Shown one piece after another: positions 1 through 11,581 of a stretch of 64,000 nt of DNA; position 1 is the stretch's first letter; each line of letters begins with the position of its first letter. A program made the position numbers and the translations under genes. This DNA comes from Cryptomeria japonica (lineage: Eukaryota > Streptophyta > Pinopsida > Cupressales > Cupressaceae). The stretch covers positions 915,069,648-915,133,647 of the forward strand of contig NC_081414.1 in the NCBI RefSeq assembly GCF_030272615.1. The letters are read 5' to 3'. A model generated the notes under the pieces. That model did not search any database. It worked only from the letters and a program-made list of their open reading frames with translations, and was not told the origin of the DNA.

Positions 1-2
1 GG

Positions 3-3000
3 ACACCTTTCATAATCAAAGCACCATCAAACACTATCCCCACTGCCCCATCGAGGCTCACAAACCCACCACAACCATCTACAATGCCAATCATCCCATC
101 AAACGAACTCGTAATCCCATCAATAACACCAATAGCAGCAGCAACTGTATCAGAACCCACAACAACATCTATGGCACCAGTAGTTCCAGCAGAAGTCACT
201 AAATCAACACTGCCGATACTTCTAGTAACAAATCCTTTAAACCCCATCATGGTTCCTACAGCACCGATCACTACAAAGATACATAAACCAATCACACCTG
301 CCGTGTTCAACTCCAAAGACATCCCAGTATGGTATAGCAATCGGATGCTGGAAAGTGATTCAGAGACCGACTCACATGAGTGGGAATTTGATTCTGTACA
401 GCTTAACACTTCAGATGAGGAAGACACATCACCACCTCCGCCACGCAAAGACATTCCTGTTTACGGAGAAGCACAGATAAAGACCACTTGGGTACCTGAG
501 CTAGAAACATCTTCCACAAACCCTATGTCTCATCCTACGCCTGATTCTGACAGGGAGAGTACCATCAACAACCTTCACCACACTGTCTTAACCCTCACTG
601 ATACCTCTAACGAACTTAATCTAATCGATGAAGTAATGCCCATTATCCACCCTGAACTCATTGAATGGAACCAACCAAATCCCCCATGTCTTGACCTCTT
701 CCAAAATGATGAGGCTATCATTGACTTTTTGGAAATAAGGGATAACCTACCAAGCGGGGATCACAAAGCTGGATTCGCCATTGAACTTAATAGCGCAGCA
801 TACTTCGGGGCGGATGCCAAACCTTTCAGCTGCAAAAATATAACAATAAAACATGGATCTTCCAGTGAAAACCACACTGTGGCACTGTTTGATCCCACAA
901 AAGTAAAAAGAAAGAGCGTATCCAACGGTGAAAACCTCTTTGAGGTACCTGAGGATGAAGGGTTTGACATTCTCCCTGATAGTACACAACAGGAACGATC
1001 AACGATTCTCATCGAGGAAACCAAAGAATACAATGTGGGGACTACTGAAAATCTTCATATCATACATCTGGCATCTCTTCTCACTCAAGAGGAACAGCCT
1101 AAATTTATAGAGTTCTTCCAGCAGCGTCAAATCAACTTTGCATGGTCATATTCAGATATGCCTGGACTTGATCCGGATTTAGTTATGCATCATCTCACAG
1201 TAGCAAAAGGAGCCAAACTTGTCAAACAAAAGCTCCGTAAAATGCATCCTCAGATTGTCGTGCTAGTCAAAACAGAACTCAAGAAACTCCTGGATGTTGG
1301 TTTCATTAGACCGATTGATTATGCAGAATGGATCTCCAACATTGTGCCAGTCGGCAAACCAAAAGGGGGCATCTGCATTTGTACTGATTTTAGAGATCTA
1401 AATAAGGCCTATCCTAAGGATGATTTCCCCCTACCAAATATCGACATCATAGTGGATCTAACAGCAGGACATGCCATGCTTTCACTCATGGATGGCTTTT
1501 TAGGATACAATCAAATAAAGATTGCACCAGAAGATCAACATAAGACAGCCTTTACATGTCCATGGGGCACATATTGCTGGAATGTAATGCCTTTTGGTCT
1601 CAAGAATGCAGGAGAGACCTATCAAAGAGCAATGACCACCATCTTCCATGACATGATGCATACCATGATGGAAGATTATGTTGATGACTTACTAGCAAAA
1701 TCACTCACTAGAGAAGGACATCTCCACATCTTAGATCAAATCTTTGATAGACTGGAACAATATCATGTTCGACTCAACCCAAAGAAATGTGTCTTTGGAG
1801 TGACCTCTGGGAAGCTTCTAGGATACATTGTCTCAAGCAAAGGTATTGAGGTTGACCCAGCAAAGGTTAAGGCAATTATGGACATGCCACCTCCAAATAA
1901 TATCAGTCAGCTAAGGACATTACAAGGATGACTTCAATCCATCCGAAGATTCATTGCACAATTGGCTGATAAGTGTCACCCATTCACACATTTGCTACAC
2001 AAGAATATCCGCTTTCAGTGGGATGCTCGATGCCAGCAAGCATTTCAGGCACTTAAAGACTATCTCATGAATCCACCATTGTTGATGCCACCAGATCCAA
2101 GTAGACCGTTGTTACTTTATATATCAGCAACAAGTACAGCACTAGGTGTGCTACTGGCACAACATAATGCAGAAGGCAAAGAGTGTGCTGTATACTACAT
2201 CTCTCGCACACTGGTTGGCTATGAACTCAATTACACACCTATTGAGCGAGCTTGCCTAGCAGTAATCTTAGCAGCCACAAAATTGAGACACTATCTGTTG
2301 ACACACAAGGTACAACTCATTGCAAAGATTGATCCACTCAAGTACTTACTCAGCAAAGCAGCATTGACAGGCCGCTTGGCCAAATGGGTGATGATTCTAA
2401 GTGAATTTGACATCAAGTATGTGGACCGTAAAGCTATCAAAGGGCAGGTCATTGCAGATCAGTTGGCCGATGCACCACTCATAGGCGATCATCCCCTCAT
2501 TTCCAATTTTCCAGATGAAGAGATATTCATGATCACAGAAGTACAACCATGGAAACTATATTTTGATGGTTCATACACTAGGCACGGCTCAGGGGCAGGC
2601 ATTTTGTTTATCACACCTCAAGGTGACAGCATCCCGAAGTCTTACAGGCTCACATTTCCATGCACAAACAACATAGCAGAGTATGAGGCCTTGATCACAG
2701 GACTCAGGTTAGCCATACAATGGAAATTACAAGAACTACAAGTATATGGCGATTCCCAACTAGTCATTCGACAAGCAACAGATGAATATTAGACCAAAGA
2801 TGATAAACTCATGCCATATAAGCAAATGGTGGACACTCTAAAGACATCATTTACTACTATCACTTTTGAGCAGATACCAAGAGATCAGAATTGAGCTGCT
2901 GATGCCATGGCTACCATCGCATCTCTACTAGATCTTCCACAGAATTCAACATGCTACGAGTTCTTGGTAGAACAGCTTTGGATTCCCGCTTATGATATCC

Positions 3001-4301
3001 CTGAATCTGAAATGATATGTCACCTTGTTGGTTCCGAATCCCCATGGTACGGTGAGTTCTACACCTATCTTCGCAATCATACCCTTCCTCCCAACCAATT
3101 AAATAACCAACGTAAAACCTTCATTCGCCAAACTGCTTGATATACCATTATTGCCGAAACCCTATACCGATGTAGTCTTGATGGTACTCTCCTTCGATGT
3201 CTCGAACAAGATGAGATAACAAAGGCTTTGGAAGAGGTACATGAAGGAATTTGCGGGACTCACTCAAGTGGTCCATCACTAGCCAAGAAACTCATGCGAG
3301 CTGGATACTATTGGCCATCTATGGAAAAGGATTCCTACTACTTTGTCAGGAAATGCAAGAAATGTCAAGTTCATGGTGACCTAATACATGCACCAGCACA
3401 AGAACTGCAACCAATCACAACACCATGGCCTTTTTGTCAATGGGGTCTTGACCTTGTGGGTAAGATTCATCCATCTTCATCCAATGGCCATAAATTCATT
3501 ATTACCGCTACCGAATATTTCACAAAGTGGATCGAAGCTGTTCCACTTACCCAAGTCACCGGCAAGCAGATCGCCTCATTCATCCTCAATTACATCATCT
3601 GCCGGTATGGTGTACCCATGTCCATCGTCACAGATAACGGTCTTCCTTTTAAAAATCAGGATGTCCGTGAACTTTGTGAGAAATTTCATATCCAACACCG
3701 CTTTTCCACTCCATATTACCCACAAGGCAATGGTCAGGCTGAAGCATCCAATAAAAACATATTGAGAATCCTAAAGAAGACAGTCAATGATGTCGGTCGT
3801 GATTGGCATGTTCAATTGAATCCAGCATTATGGGCATATCGAACTAGCATTCGAACCCCTACAGGTGCAACTCCTTATTCATTGGTCTATGGTGCAGAAG
3901 CTATCTTACCTATTGAGCTTGAGATACCATCATTACGAGTTTCCTTGCATAATCTCATCGATGATGAAGTATACAGAGTCTCACGTCTTCAGGACTTGGA
4001 GTTACTTGATGAGAAGCGACAAGCTGCATACAATCACCTCAAAGCCTATCAGCAGCGCATGAGTAGAAGCTACAATCACCGAGTTAGATCTCGTACATTT
4101 GAGGTAGGTGATCTTGTTCTTCGAGAGAATCCTCGCAACCAACCAAATAGAGAACATCAAGGCAAGTTTGAATCAAACTGGTTGGGCCCATATGTTGTCA
4201 CTGCTGTATTCGGGTCCGGGGCATATCAGTTGGCTACATCAGATGGAGAACCACTCGCAGATCCAATCAATAGCATGCACGTCAAACGGTTTTATACCTA
4301 A
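3..4301 (+). pseudogene. pol: Tat-1: Ty3/gypsy (Tat clade) pol polyprotein, RT-RNH-aRNH-IN, four nonsense codons
   Basis: One reading frame is open from the left edge to a stop at 4299-4301, broken only by stops at 1929 (TGA), 2790 (TAG), 2892 (TGA) and 3138 (TGA). Coding sense continues in the same frame after each, and each is one C-to-T change from CGA or CAG. Order: a Pro/Thr-rich linker (to about 1080), reverse transcriptase (about 1200-1930) with YVDD intact at 1677-1688, a Ty3-type RNase H (about 1962-2500), a second RNase H (about 2560-2860) with FDGS, AEYEAL and YGDS motifs, and integrase (about 3180-4301) with an HHCC zinc finger. The integrase catalytic Asp-Asp-Glu codons are at 3450, 3633 and 3741, with DD35E spacing, and the end is a GPY-type C-terminus. 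The second, archaeal-type RNase H is a known mark of the Tat clade. Gag and protease must lie left of the window. The protein would have copied and integrated the element; this copy cannot. Confidence 0.93.
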
Positions 4302-4429
4302 GGTGTACAGAGCATCAGGCTCCCCTACATATCAGAAAATACCAAAAACATTTAGAAAATGTCCTGAAAAAAAATTAAAAAAAATACAAAAACATTCAAA
4401 AAAAGTAAAGAAAAATCATGCATCCAAAC

Positions 4430-4500
4430 GGTGAACAACCACTCCGGTGGCACCTTGGGTAAGTGCGATGGTGAAAACCTAGCAAACAGGCGCCACTCGT
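4430..4500 (+). repeat. Post-integrase GGTGAAAACC module (Tat-1 copy)
   Basis: Two imperfect copies about 40 bp apart share the pattern GGTGAAAACC, a 12-16 bp spacer, then a GGTG/GCGCC box. Tat-2 keeps three copies at the equivalent place. Conservation between two otherwise diverged elements outside the coding region suggests a structural or RNA-level role, but the role is unknown. Confidence 0.5.
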
Positions 4501-6349
4501 AAAGGCAATGGCTCCATTATCTTTTCAAGCTCGTTGCGATCACATTCATGCACACATACATCCATCCATCCCAACCATGGCTTGTTATTTGATCTACAAT
4601 TAAGATAGTACTCCATGCGTTTAGCATCCCACCTTTTCATAAGTCAGGTCTACAAACTGGGGGCAATACCCTTACCCTAGTGATGGAAGTGGATTCTACA
4701 TCGTCTTATATATCATTACGCTCTTCATTTAGGCAATCATCAGAAAATATCAAAAACATTCAAAAATGACTCTCAAAATATCAAAAACATTCAAAAATGA
4801 CTCTCAAGATACCAAAAACATCGGAAAACCATCAAAAATCACACAAAAACATGGCAACACCTTGTACATATTTATCCGATCAGATACAAAATAAACATTG
4901 ACAACTACTCACACACTGACCACTTATCAATCAAACCAAAACAATCAACATCAACAATCCAACCTGTCTTTAAAACAAGGATGCATCCTTCCTTACCAAA
5001 ACAAAGACAAGATGACATTTTCTTTGACAAGAAAATTATGTTAAGCTATCAAATGCTTGGTTGATTCGTGAGTAATTCATTTGTTTATCTGTATCAGGAT
5101 CTTTCAGCATTGTTTTGTATCATTTGCGCATTATTTCCGATGAAGTTCTGGGGCATGTACTAATGGTGTCTACGTGGGAAGTTCACTAAGCTACATAATC
5201 TTATGCCAAATATAGTCATAGATCACTACGGCTTGCTGACTACAACGTATACCTCGACCATATGGGCATGAACCATTACCAAGGATCCTTATTCTTTATT
5301 CTTTATGTATATACTATTTGTTTGCAGGTACAATGCTCTCCCTTTGGTTCCTCTTCCTCCAAATTGGATAAAGGTTTTATTTCTTAGTACGGTATGTACT
5401 TGTCTCAGGATCTGATCAGCCTAAGATCAAGGAGGACGATCCAAGTCATGCACGAAAGGAGATAATCCTTGTCTGTTCCGCGAGCAATACTATGGTCGAC
5501 TTGACCCTTATATCAAGTCGTTTGTATTAACTTGCTATATTAAAATCCATGAAAGAAATACTCAGGTCATCTTGAAGTATTGTGTCAAGATGCTTGTATT
5601 CTCTTCCAACATTTTAAAGCTCAATGATGAAAAAAAAAAAAAGAGCACTATGGATCGTCATTTCACCTCATCTGTTTATATATTGCATTTCGTTGCATAT
5701 CACCCATCCATTCATTCATATGTAGGCTTTTACATGCAAAAATAACTAATAAAAACTGGTCTTGGATACAATCATGACCGAGTACTCTGATACATCATTA
5801 ATGCATCATGCAAAGTCTTAAAAACCTTGCATTCCTCATGATCATATCATCCTTACATTTAGTTGCATTTTGCATTAAAACTTCATGTCATTTTTTTTTT
5901 TAAACTTTGCATATAGTTCATTATTGACATTAGTTTTCATTAAAAAATCATTTTCATCATTGCATCAATCATAAATAATTAGATTCATTCATGAGATCAA
6001 ATTGTCTTTGTTTGTTTTAAATCATTTACTACGCATTTCATCCAGTGTAAATTATCCATTATTATGTTATTAATCTTTTCACCATTTATCATTTTGCATA
6101 CATTTCTTTATAGTTAAAAGATGCATTCATTCATTACTAAGTATCTTCTTATGCTCATTGTAAGATTCATTCACATTGCATTCATTATCATTACATTAAG
6201 GTGCAGTTATTATACTCATTAGTTATAGTATCATCCCATTATCATTTGTACTTACAAATATATTTTAAACGCATTTTAGATTCATAAGACCATTTGTTTA
6301 CAGAACATTGGTTCATACCATTTCATATATCCATTTTACGTATGCATTC

Positions 6350-6505
6350 ATATAAACATTTGTACTTTACATTTTGTTTATCCATCTGCATTCATTTAGG
6401 CATCATCATATAAACACTTGTACTTTACATTTTGTTTATCCATCTGCGTTCATTTAGGCATCATCATATAAACATTTGTACTTTACATTTTGTTTATCCA
6501 TATTA
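6350..6505 (+). repeat. 58-bp tandem repeat, about 2.5 copies, in Tat-1 3' UTR
   Basis: The block starting TGTACTTTACATTTTG recurs at 6361, 6419 and 6477, a 58-bp period with very few differences between copies. The third copy fades after about 30 bases. It lies inside the CAT-rich part of the 3' UTR and has no coding potential. Confidence 0.85.
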
Positions 6506-7015
6506 CATTCATCTAAAAACACATCTAGATGCATATTTATACATATATATCATTCATTCAAAACCATTGCAGTGACATCATCACATAAATCATCTTATCA
6601 TTGCATCGCAATAGGAAACACCATCAAAATCCTGTTCATAAAATCCAGCATAAGTATATATCATCATGGCATTCCATACATAAAGCATTACATCACAAAT
6701 CAAATACATCATACACATATAAACCTACATTCATATGTCAGTATCCAACATCATAAATCATCATAAAAACATGCATAAAAGAAACATCTCATCAAATGCA
6801 TACATATACACATATACATCTAAGCAATAAATCATCATCATGCATAAACGTCCATACATAATCAAATGCATCTCATCACAATATAGGATCTCCTCATATA
6901 TATCATCTCATATATCAGAGTACAATGAAGTCTACAAAATCGGCTACCAAAGAGCCATCCAAGATACAGTCCATCAATAGACAATGATACAATACATGAA
7001 TGCAAAAATGCTCTC

Positions 7016-9028
7016 TCAAATGCCGCTCTGGCCAGATGCTGTCCCAGCACCACCCCTACCTACTCCACCACTGGTACCCGCACCACCTGATCCATCTCTC
7101 CGTGGAGGCCTCATCGAACCCCCACTCCCTCCTGCATCTCCTGATCTATCCCGCCTCAAAGGACCCATCACTCCCCCACTGCTCTGCATCCTCTGTGATC
7201 GCTCTGATCTCGTATGCCGCATCTGGGTATAACTAAGAGCTCGCTAATTGAATGGCACAACCTACTCATATAAACCTCGCCAATACTCTATCTCAGCCTG
7301 TACTCGCCCAAACTACCTCATAACATCCCCTGAAGGCCCCTGTGCTCCTACTCCAGCTCAGACTCTCTCCTGCAGCTCCGCTAATCTCTCCACTGCAGTA
7401 TCTCTCTCCCGCAACACCACCGTCAGCTCTGACTCACGTGCAAATAGCTGCACATCCCTAGCTGCTACCTCTGCCTCTAATCTCTCTTCCCGGGTCTGCA
7501 AATAACCTATCATATGCTCCCGCAGATCCCCGGTAGCTCCCTCCCCCTTATCCATGGCTGCTGCACCTGTATCACCCCCACCACTAGGTCCCTCCCTTGC
7601 ACCACCCTCCCCTGCACCTGTATCCATCGGGATCTCTCTCTCCATCCCCCTCCCACTCAGCTGCACTCCTCCCTGCATCAAAGGTCCCTATGATATCTGC
7701 AGAGGTAGTCCACCTCTCCCTCTCCACTGCCTCGGCATCCCCAAACCTCCTCCACCTCCTCCACCTCCTCCTCCATCTCCTCCTCCTCCATCTCCTCCTC
7801 CTCCATCTCCTCCTCCTCGACCTCCTGCTCTCCGTCCTCGTCCTCGTCCCCTCTCATCCTCAAATGCTGGGATCGGCTCAGCTGGGTCTGATATCCGCAG
7901 GATCGGGTGTGCCGCCCGATACTGTGTATACTCTGTTGTAACCCCTGCATCCACGACCCTCGGTCGTAAGTCCCATGGCCTCGCCTACAGTGTCCGAAAC
8001 TCTGCCAGTGCCTGATCATACGGTAGCACTAGACCCCATGCATACCACTCTCGGATCACTCGTGCATACTCCCCTGATCCGCTAGGCAGTCCCTGCTGCC
8101 GTCCAAACTGCCTCATCACCCGTCCCGGCACCTGTCTCTCTACATGATACGAGGTCCTCCCAATGAGGAATCGGGTCATGAAGCAATATGGTAGTGCCTC
8201 CGCATCATCCTCCCATGGCTCACACTCCGAGTATGGCCGCCAAATCACTGCATCTAGGTCATCCAATGCCCGCCGCCACCACTCTAGCTTCCCCAAGTGG
8301 GGTTGGCTCATCATACCACTATACATAAACATATAGGGTTGGTCCACGGCTCGAAATCTCAGACTCACTAGTCGAGTCACTGGTAAGTGCTCCCATGCCC
8401 ACACATGCAGCAGCGTCATGCCTACTGCAAGAGAACCTCTCCCTCGGTACACTACCTCGTGTAACTCCTGATACATGTGCACTAACACGCATGGCCCCCA
8501 GGCATATCGGGTCCCCTCAGTCACCATCATCTCTATAACCTGTCCCCATCCCACCGCCAATCCATGTGACCGCCTGTGGGGACACAGAAGTCCTCCGACG
8601 ATCCCTGACAATACTGCTGGAAGGGGCTCATATAGTGCCACTATATTCTCCCATGCGATCGAGCCATCATCAATATATACATCCTCATCAAATATCCTCT
8701 GGCAAGACACCGTCCCCCAAGATCGATCATATGTCACCAGCTGCCCCCGAATCGGAATCCGAAGGATACGCCACACGTCCTCTAAAGTCACTGTCATCTC
8801 GCCTTAGGCCAGATGGAACGTGCACGTCTCACTGTGCCATCGCTCTGCCAATGCTGTAATTAGGCCGTGATTCATCCGAATCACGGGCATATGCATCACC
8901 TCGTAGAGGCCCGTAGCCACAATACAATCAATCTCTATCTGCATCAATCGATCCCGCAATCCCTGTGTCGCGGGGTGGCGCTCGCGTAACTGCAACACGC
9001 ACAAATCCTCCTACACATAGACATTCAT
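7016..9028 (-). pseudogene. Antisense gene in Tat-1 3' UTR: plant mobile domain (PMD, MAIN-like) protein with Gly-rich and coiled-coil tail
   Basis: Read on the minus strand, one frame runs about 670 codons from an ATG at 9028 to a TGA at 7016 with no indel. It has eight internal stops, with first bases at 9013, 8806, 7987, 7690, 7360, 7315, 7264 and 7246. Seven are TAG or TGA and one is TAA, and all are one C-to-T step from Gln or Arg codons. The N-terminal ~340 codons carry hallmarks of the plant mobile domain (Pfam aminotransferase-like PMD): TFHL at 8818, then GEMTVTLEDVWRILRIPIRG at about 8803-8744, followed by WRPY, FLIGRTSYHVERQVPGRVMRQFG-type and VIREWY blocks. After about 7860 comes a Gly/Asp-rich tract coded by GGA repeats, then a predicted coiled coil (TREERLEAEVAARD, 7496-7455) and a Gly/Arg/Ser-rich end. 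Host PMD proteins (MAIN, MAIL1) act in the nucleus in genome stability and silencing, and PMDs also occur in transposons. A role against host silencing is only a guess. This copy is dead. Confidence 0.85.
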
Positions 9029-9299
9029 CCAACCACCATCAGTTGTTTTGTTATCAAACTTTCTTAAGTTTAAACCTAGACTATCATCAGATACTTTGAT
9101 CAAGTATCTTCGGGTCTCAACAGGTAAGCAATCATGGCCGCCTAGACTTCAACAGGCATTTATCCTAACAAATGACCTAAGTCTCATTAGGTTGCTATGG
9201 TTCAAAACAACTCCCACTTCACCTCACCATCCATCAATCGTTAGGCATCAGGAGATTTATTTTGTCCAAAACTGGGGCATCTCATTATCCTAAGGCAAA
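9029..9299. other. Short 3' UTR segment between the antisense ATG and the AGCGCT array
   Basis: This segment shows no coding sense in the element's own direction. Read on the minus strand, the frame stays open a few dozen codons upstream of the 9028 ATG, so the true start could lie slightly further upstream. It would be the 5' leader of the antisense transcript if transcription starts in or beyond the array. Confidence 0.4.
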
Positions 9300-9605
9300 A
9301 GCGCTATTTTATCTACAATAGCGCTAGTTCCACACAATAGCGCTACAACAAAATCAATAGTGCTCAAACCACTCTGCAATAGTGCTAAAAAACCAAAAGC
9401 GCTAAATCCGCTATGCAATAGCGCTATTACTGGTCAATAGCGCTCAATTAACCCTGCGATAGCGCTAATTTGTCAAAAGCGCTCAAACTTGTCTACACTA
9501 GCGCTAATGCATGCAAAAGCGCTCAAACTAGCCTCCAATAGCGCTATTGCGGTACAATAGCGCTACTTCATGGAGCAAAAGCGCTAAAACCATAGTTCCA
9601 GTGCT
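9300..9605. promoter_or_regulatory. Phased array of 16 AGCGCT palindromes, ~20-bp period
   Basis: The self-complementary hexamer AGCGCT occurs exactly 13 times and as AGTGCT three more times. The starts are near 9300, 9320, 9339, 9359, 9381, 9398, 9420, 9439, 9461, 9478, 9500, 9518, 9540, 9559, 9580 and 9600. The spacing is 17-22 bp with a mean of 20.0. The three variants are what CpG deamination would produce. The intervening ~14 bp are not conserved apart from a flanking (T/A)A, so the core is what has been kept. The array lies 270 bp upstream of the antisense PMD start. I infer a row of protein-binding sites near two helical turns apart, possibly the antisense promoter or enhancer. Confidence 0.75.
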
Positions 9606-10156
9606 TTTGCTCCGACTTGACTTGGACTCAGCTAAAAACATATTAAAAATGCATGAAAAGAAAGTTTTCGAATTTGCGTACCGCTGGTCCATAGTCGGCT
9701 GGGCGCTGGAATCGTCGCACTCGCTCAAATCGGTGCTCGGTGATCGGAAACGGCATCGTAGCTCCTCCTTGCTCCTCCAAATGTCGCTATCAGGGCTCTA
9801 GTTTTCAACTGGTCGCGGTCACAAATGATCCTATTTTCACCCCTTTCACCCCATTTATACCCCCCGCCGTCACCGTAACTTCGCCCTGTTCATCGCCGTG
9901 GTCCCCGTGAACTTCCCGAGCCCCCCATTTCTCCATGTTTCCCCCAATTTCTTCTATTTTCCACCAGTATACCTAACTTCTTCTCTTCTACCACCCTGCT
10001 AATTTTCATTCTTTTTCGAGAGATCGCCCGATTTTTCAAAAAATTTCAGCCCATCTCTCGAGGGGGCATACCACCCATTAAATTTACATTTTATGGGGCA
10101 TTTCTTCACACCAATTTTTCTTTCTTTGAAATGATGCGATAAACTGCATCGTCTCA
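9606..10156 (+). other. Tat-1 3' UTR, distal part
   Basis: No gene is visible here. The last 150 bases (CTCGAGGGGGCAT near 10057, ATGGGGCAT near 10094, CTGCATCGTCTCAAAG before the polypurine tract) match the minus-strand Tat-4 end at 41339-41440. This supports the assignment as internal 3' sequence of one family. Confidence 0.65.
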
Positions 10157-10168
10157 AAGAGGGGCAAA
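10157..10168 (+). promoter_or_regulatory. Polypurine tract of Tat-1
   Basis: The purine-rich run AAAGAGGGGCAAA lies directly before the TG that opens the LTR at 10169. This is the expected position of the plus-strand primer for reverse transcription. Confidence 0.75.
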
Positions 10169-11580
10169 TGTAGTCACATAAATCTGTCCATTTTAATTAA
10201 ATGAATATTTCGTATTTATTTGATTAAAAATCCACTAACCATCAATTAATTAAATTAATATTTAATTAATTCATCCCCAAACATTCTTCTATTAATTAAA
10301 TAAATTATTCAATTTATTTTAATTAAATCCAATTCCAATCAATTAAATAAATAAATCAATTTATTTAATTAAAATCCCCCTTTTCCTCTTTTAAATAAAT
10401 TAACATTTATTTAAATCATTTTAAAACCCCCCCCCCACTTGCATTTTCCTACAAATGCAACTTGCACACATTTTGAAATAAATGAATTTTTATTTTAAAT
10501 AAAATCCTATTTTCCCTCACCCACCAAATCCACTTGCAAAATCTAATCCCCTTCTAGATTCTTCTAACCCCTTCCTAATTAGCCTAATCCATCTCCTAAA
10601 TATTGTCACATTCATAAGCAAAATGGAGTCACTTCTCAAATGGCCCAAAGTCTTGGATAACCATTGAAGGTTTTCAACCTTCAACCACCAAAAACCCCAA
10701 AGTCTTTGAAAACCATTAAAGGCTTCCAACTTTCAACCACTTAATCCACAAAGTCTCCAATAACCATTAATGGTTAACCCAAACCCTCCTACATGGTTAA
10801 AACATTTGTTTTGACTCAACCTCTACCCAACCCAAGGGTCTCATCAAGCCTTTAATGCTTTGACCATGATTATCTCTTAATCATTTGCACAAAGGTTTAT
10901 CCTTGGATTAACTCCTAATCCAGTGGGTAATCCTAATTTAGGCTTGACCCTTAGTCTTTAGATAACCATGAGGTCTTATCAAGCATTCAATGCCTCCAAC
11001 CCCTTTCTTTCAACCCAATCCTGTGTTGACACTTGTCACCATGTCATTGGTGCAAATTGTGCACATGGATCCCCAACTTTCAAGCTTGACCCTTGATTAA
11101 ACCTTTCAATCCTGGCCATCCATTGCTCCATTTTTCCTATAAATAGAGCCCATTCCTTCATAATCCAGATCCTGAAAACTTGTAAGCATTTAGACTATAG
11201 CCATTTTAGAGAGCATTTAGCATAGCATAACTAAATCTTGTCTTTTTGGTAAAATCAATCATTTTAGCATTAAAAATAGCTTTTCATTTCATGTTTTGGA
11301 GCTATACTACAATCTCAATCCTCCATAAGCATCCATAGTGCAAAAAGCTGCTGAGAGCTACACTATTTTGGAACTTGGAGAGGAGAGGAACAAGGGAGAA
11401 AGGAGCTAATATCATGTTAAGAGATAGTTGGAGATATCTCATTGTCTTACTTCTTTAGTTAGATTCATTAGCATGTTTTTAGTGTCTCCTTTGGAGTGCC
11501 TTCATGTTTTAGCTTTTGATTGACTAACTCTAACATCTTGTGTGTTTTGTGTTGTTTGATCTTAAGCTAACATTGTGCCA
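10169..11580 (+). repeat. Tat-1 3' LTR, end truncated or unclear
   Basis: It starts TGTAGTCAC right after the polypurine tract. The U3 is rich in AATTAAATAAAT, as in the other Tat LTRs here. A TATA box (TATAAATA, 11138-11145) is followed by CT-rich leader-like sequence. No convincing CA end and no target duplication is seen before the copia-B remnant begins at 11582, so the right edge may be a deletion breakpoint. About 1.4 kb remain. Confidence 0.75.
11138..11145 (+). promoter_or_regulatory. TATA box of Tat-1 LTR
   Basis: TATAAATA lies about 970 bp into the LTR and is followed by AGAGCCC. The position fits the U3/R boundary of a long LTR. Confidence 0.6.
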
Positions 11581-11581
11581 T

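Larger units (their letters stand above)
4302..7015 (+). other. Tat-1 3' UTR, proximal part
   Basis: No sense gene is visible in these 2.7 kb. Just after the stop there are A-rich runs and then a module with two GGTGAA(A/C)AAC cores (4430 and 4470), each followed by a GGTG or GCGCC box. The same module follows the integrase tail in Tat-2 (56410-56555). The region at 5690-6980 is rich in CAT/TCATT triplets and almost free of coding sense. Parts of it match the Tat-2 3' UTR, for example the AAAGCTCAATGATGA block near 5619 against about 57450. It separates pol from the antisense gene. Confidence 0.7.

Noticed and set aside
7554-8019. Plus-strand Pro-rich and Leu-rich open frames opposite the antisense gene
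   Set aside because: They are the complement of the GGA-repeat coding tract; the minus-strand frame has domain matches and a consistent decay pattern, the plus-strand ones have neither.
8475-8859. Two overlapping plus-strand frames of about 100 codons
   Set aside because: Complement of the PMD core; no family likeness and no start context.
9300-9605. Possible CRISPR-like array
   Set aside because: The conserved unit is only 6 bp with ~14-bp spacers, there are no cas genes, and the setting is a plant retrotransposon.
11560-11581. Possible primer-binding site after the Tat-1 LTR (TTGTGCCATTTAGGAGGG)
   Set aside because: Only a loose resemblance to the Tat-2/Tat-3 site, and a primer site is not expected after a 3' LTR; not enough to call.
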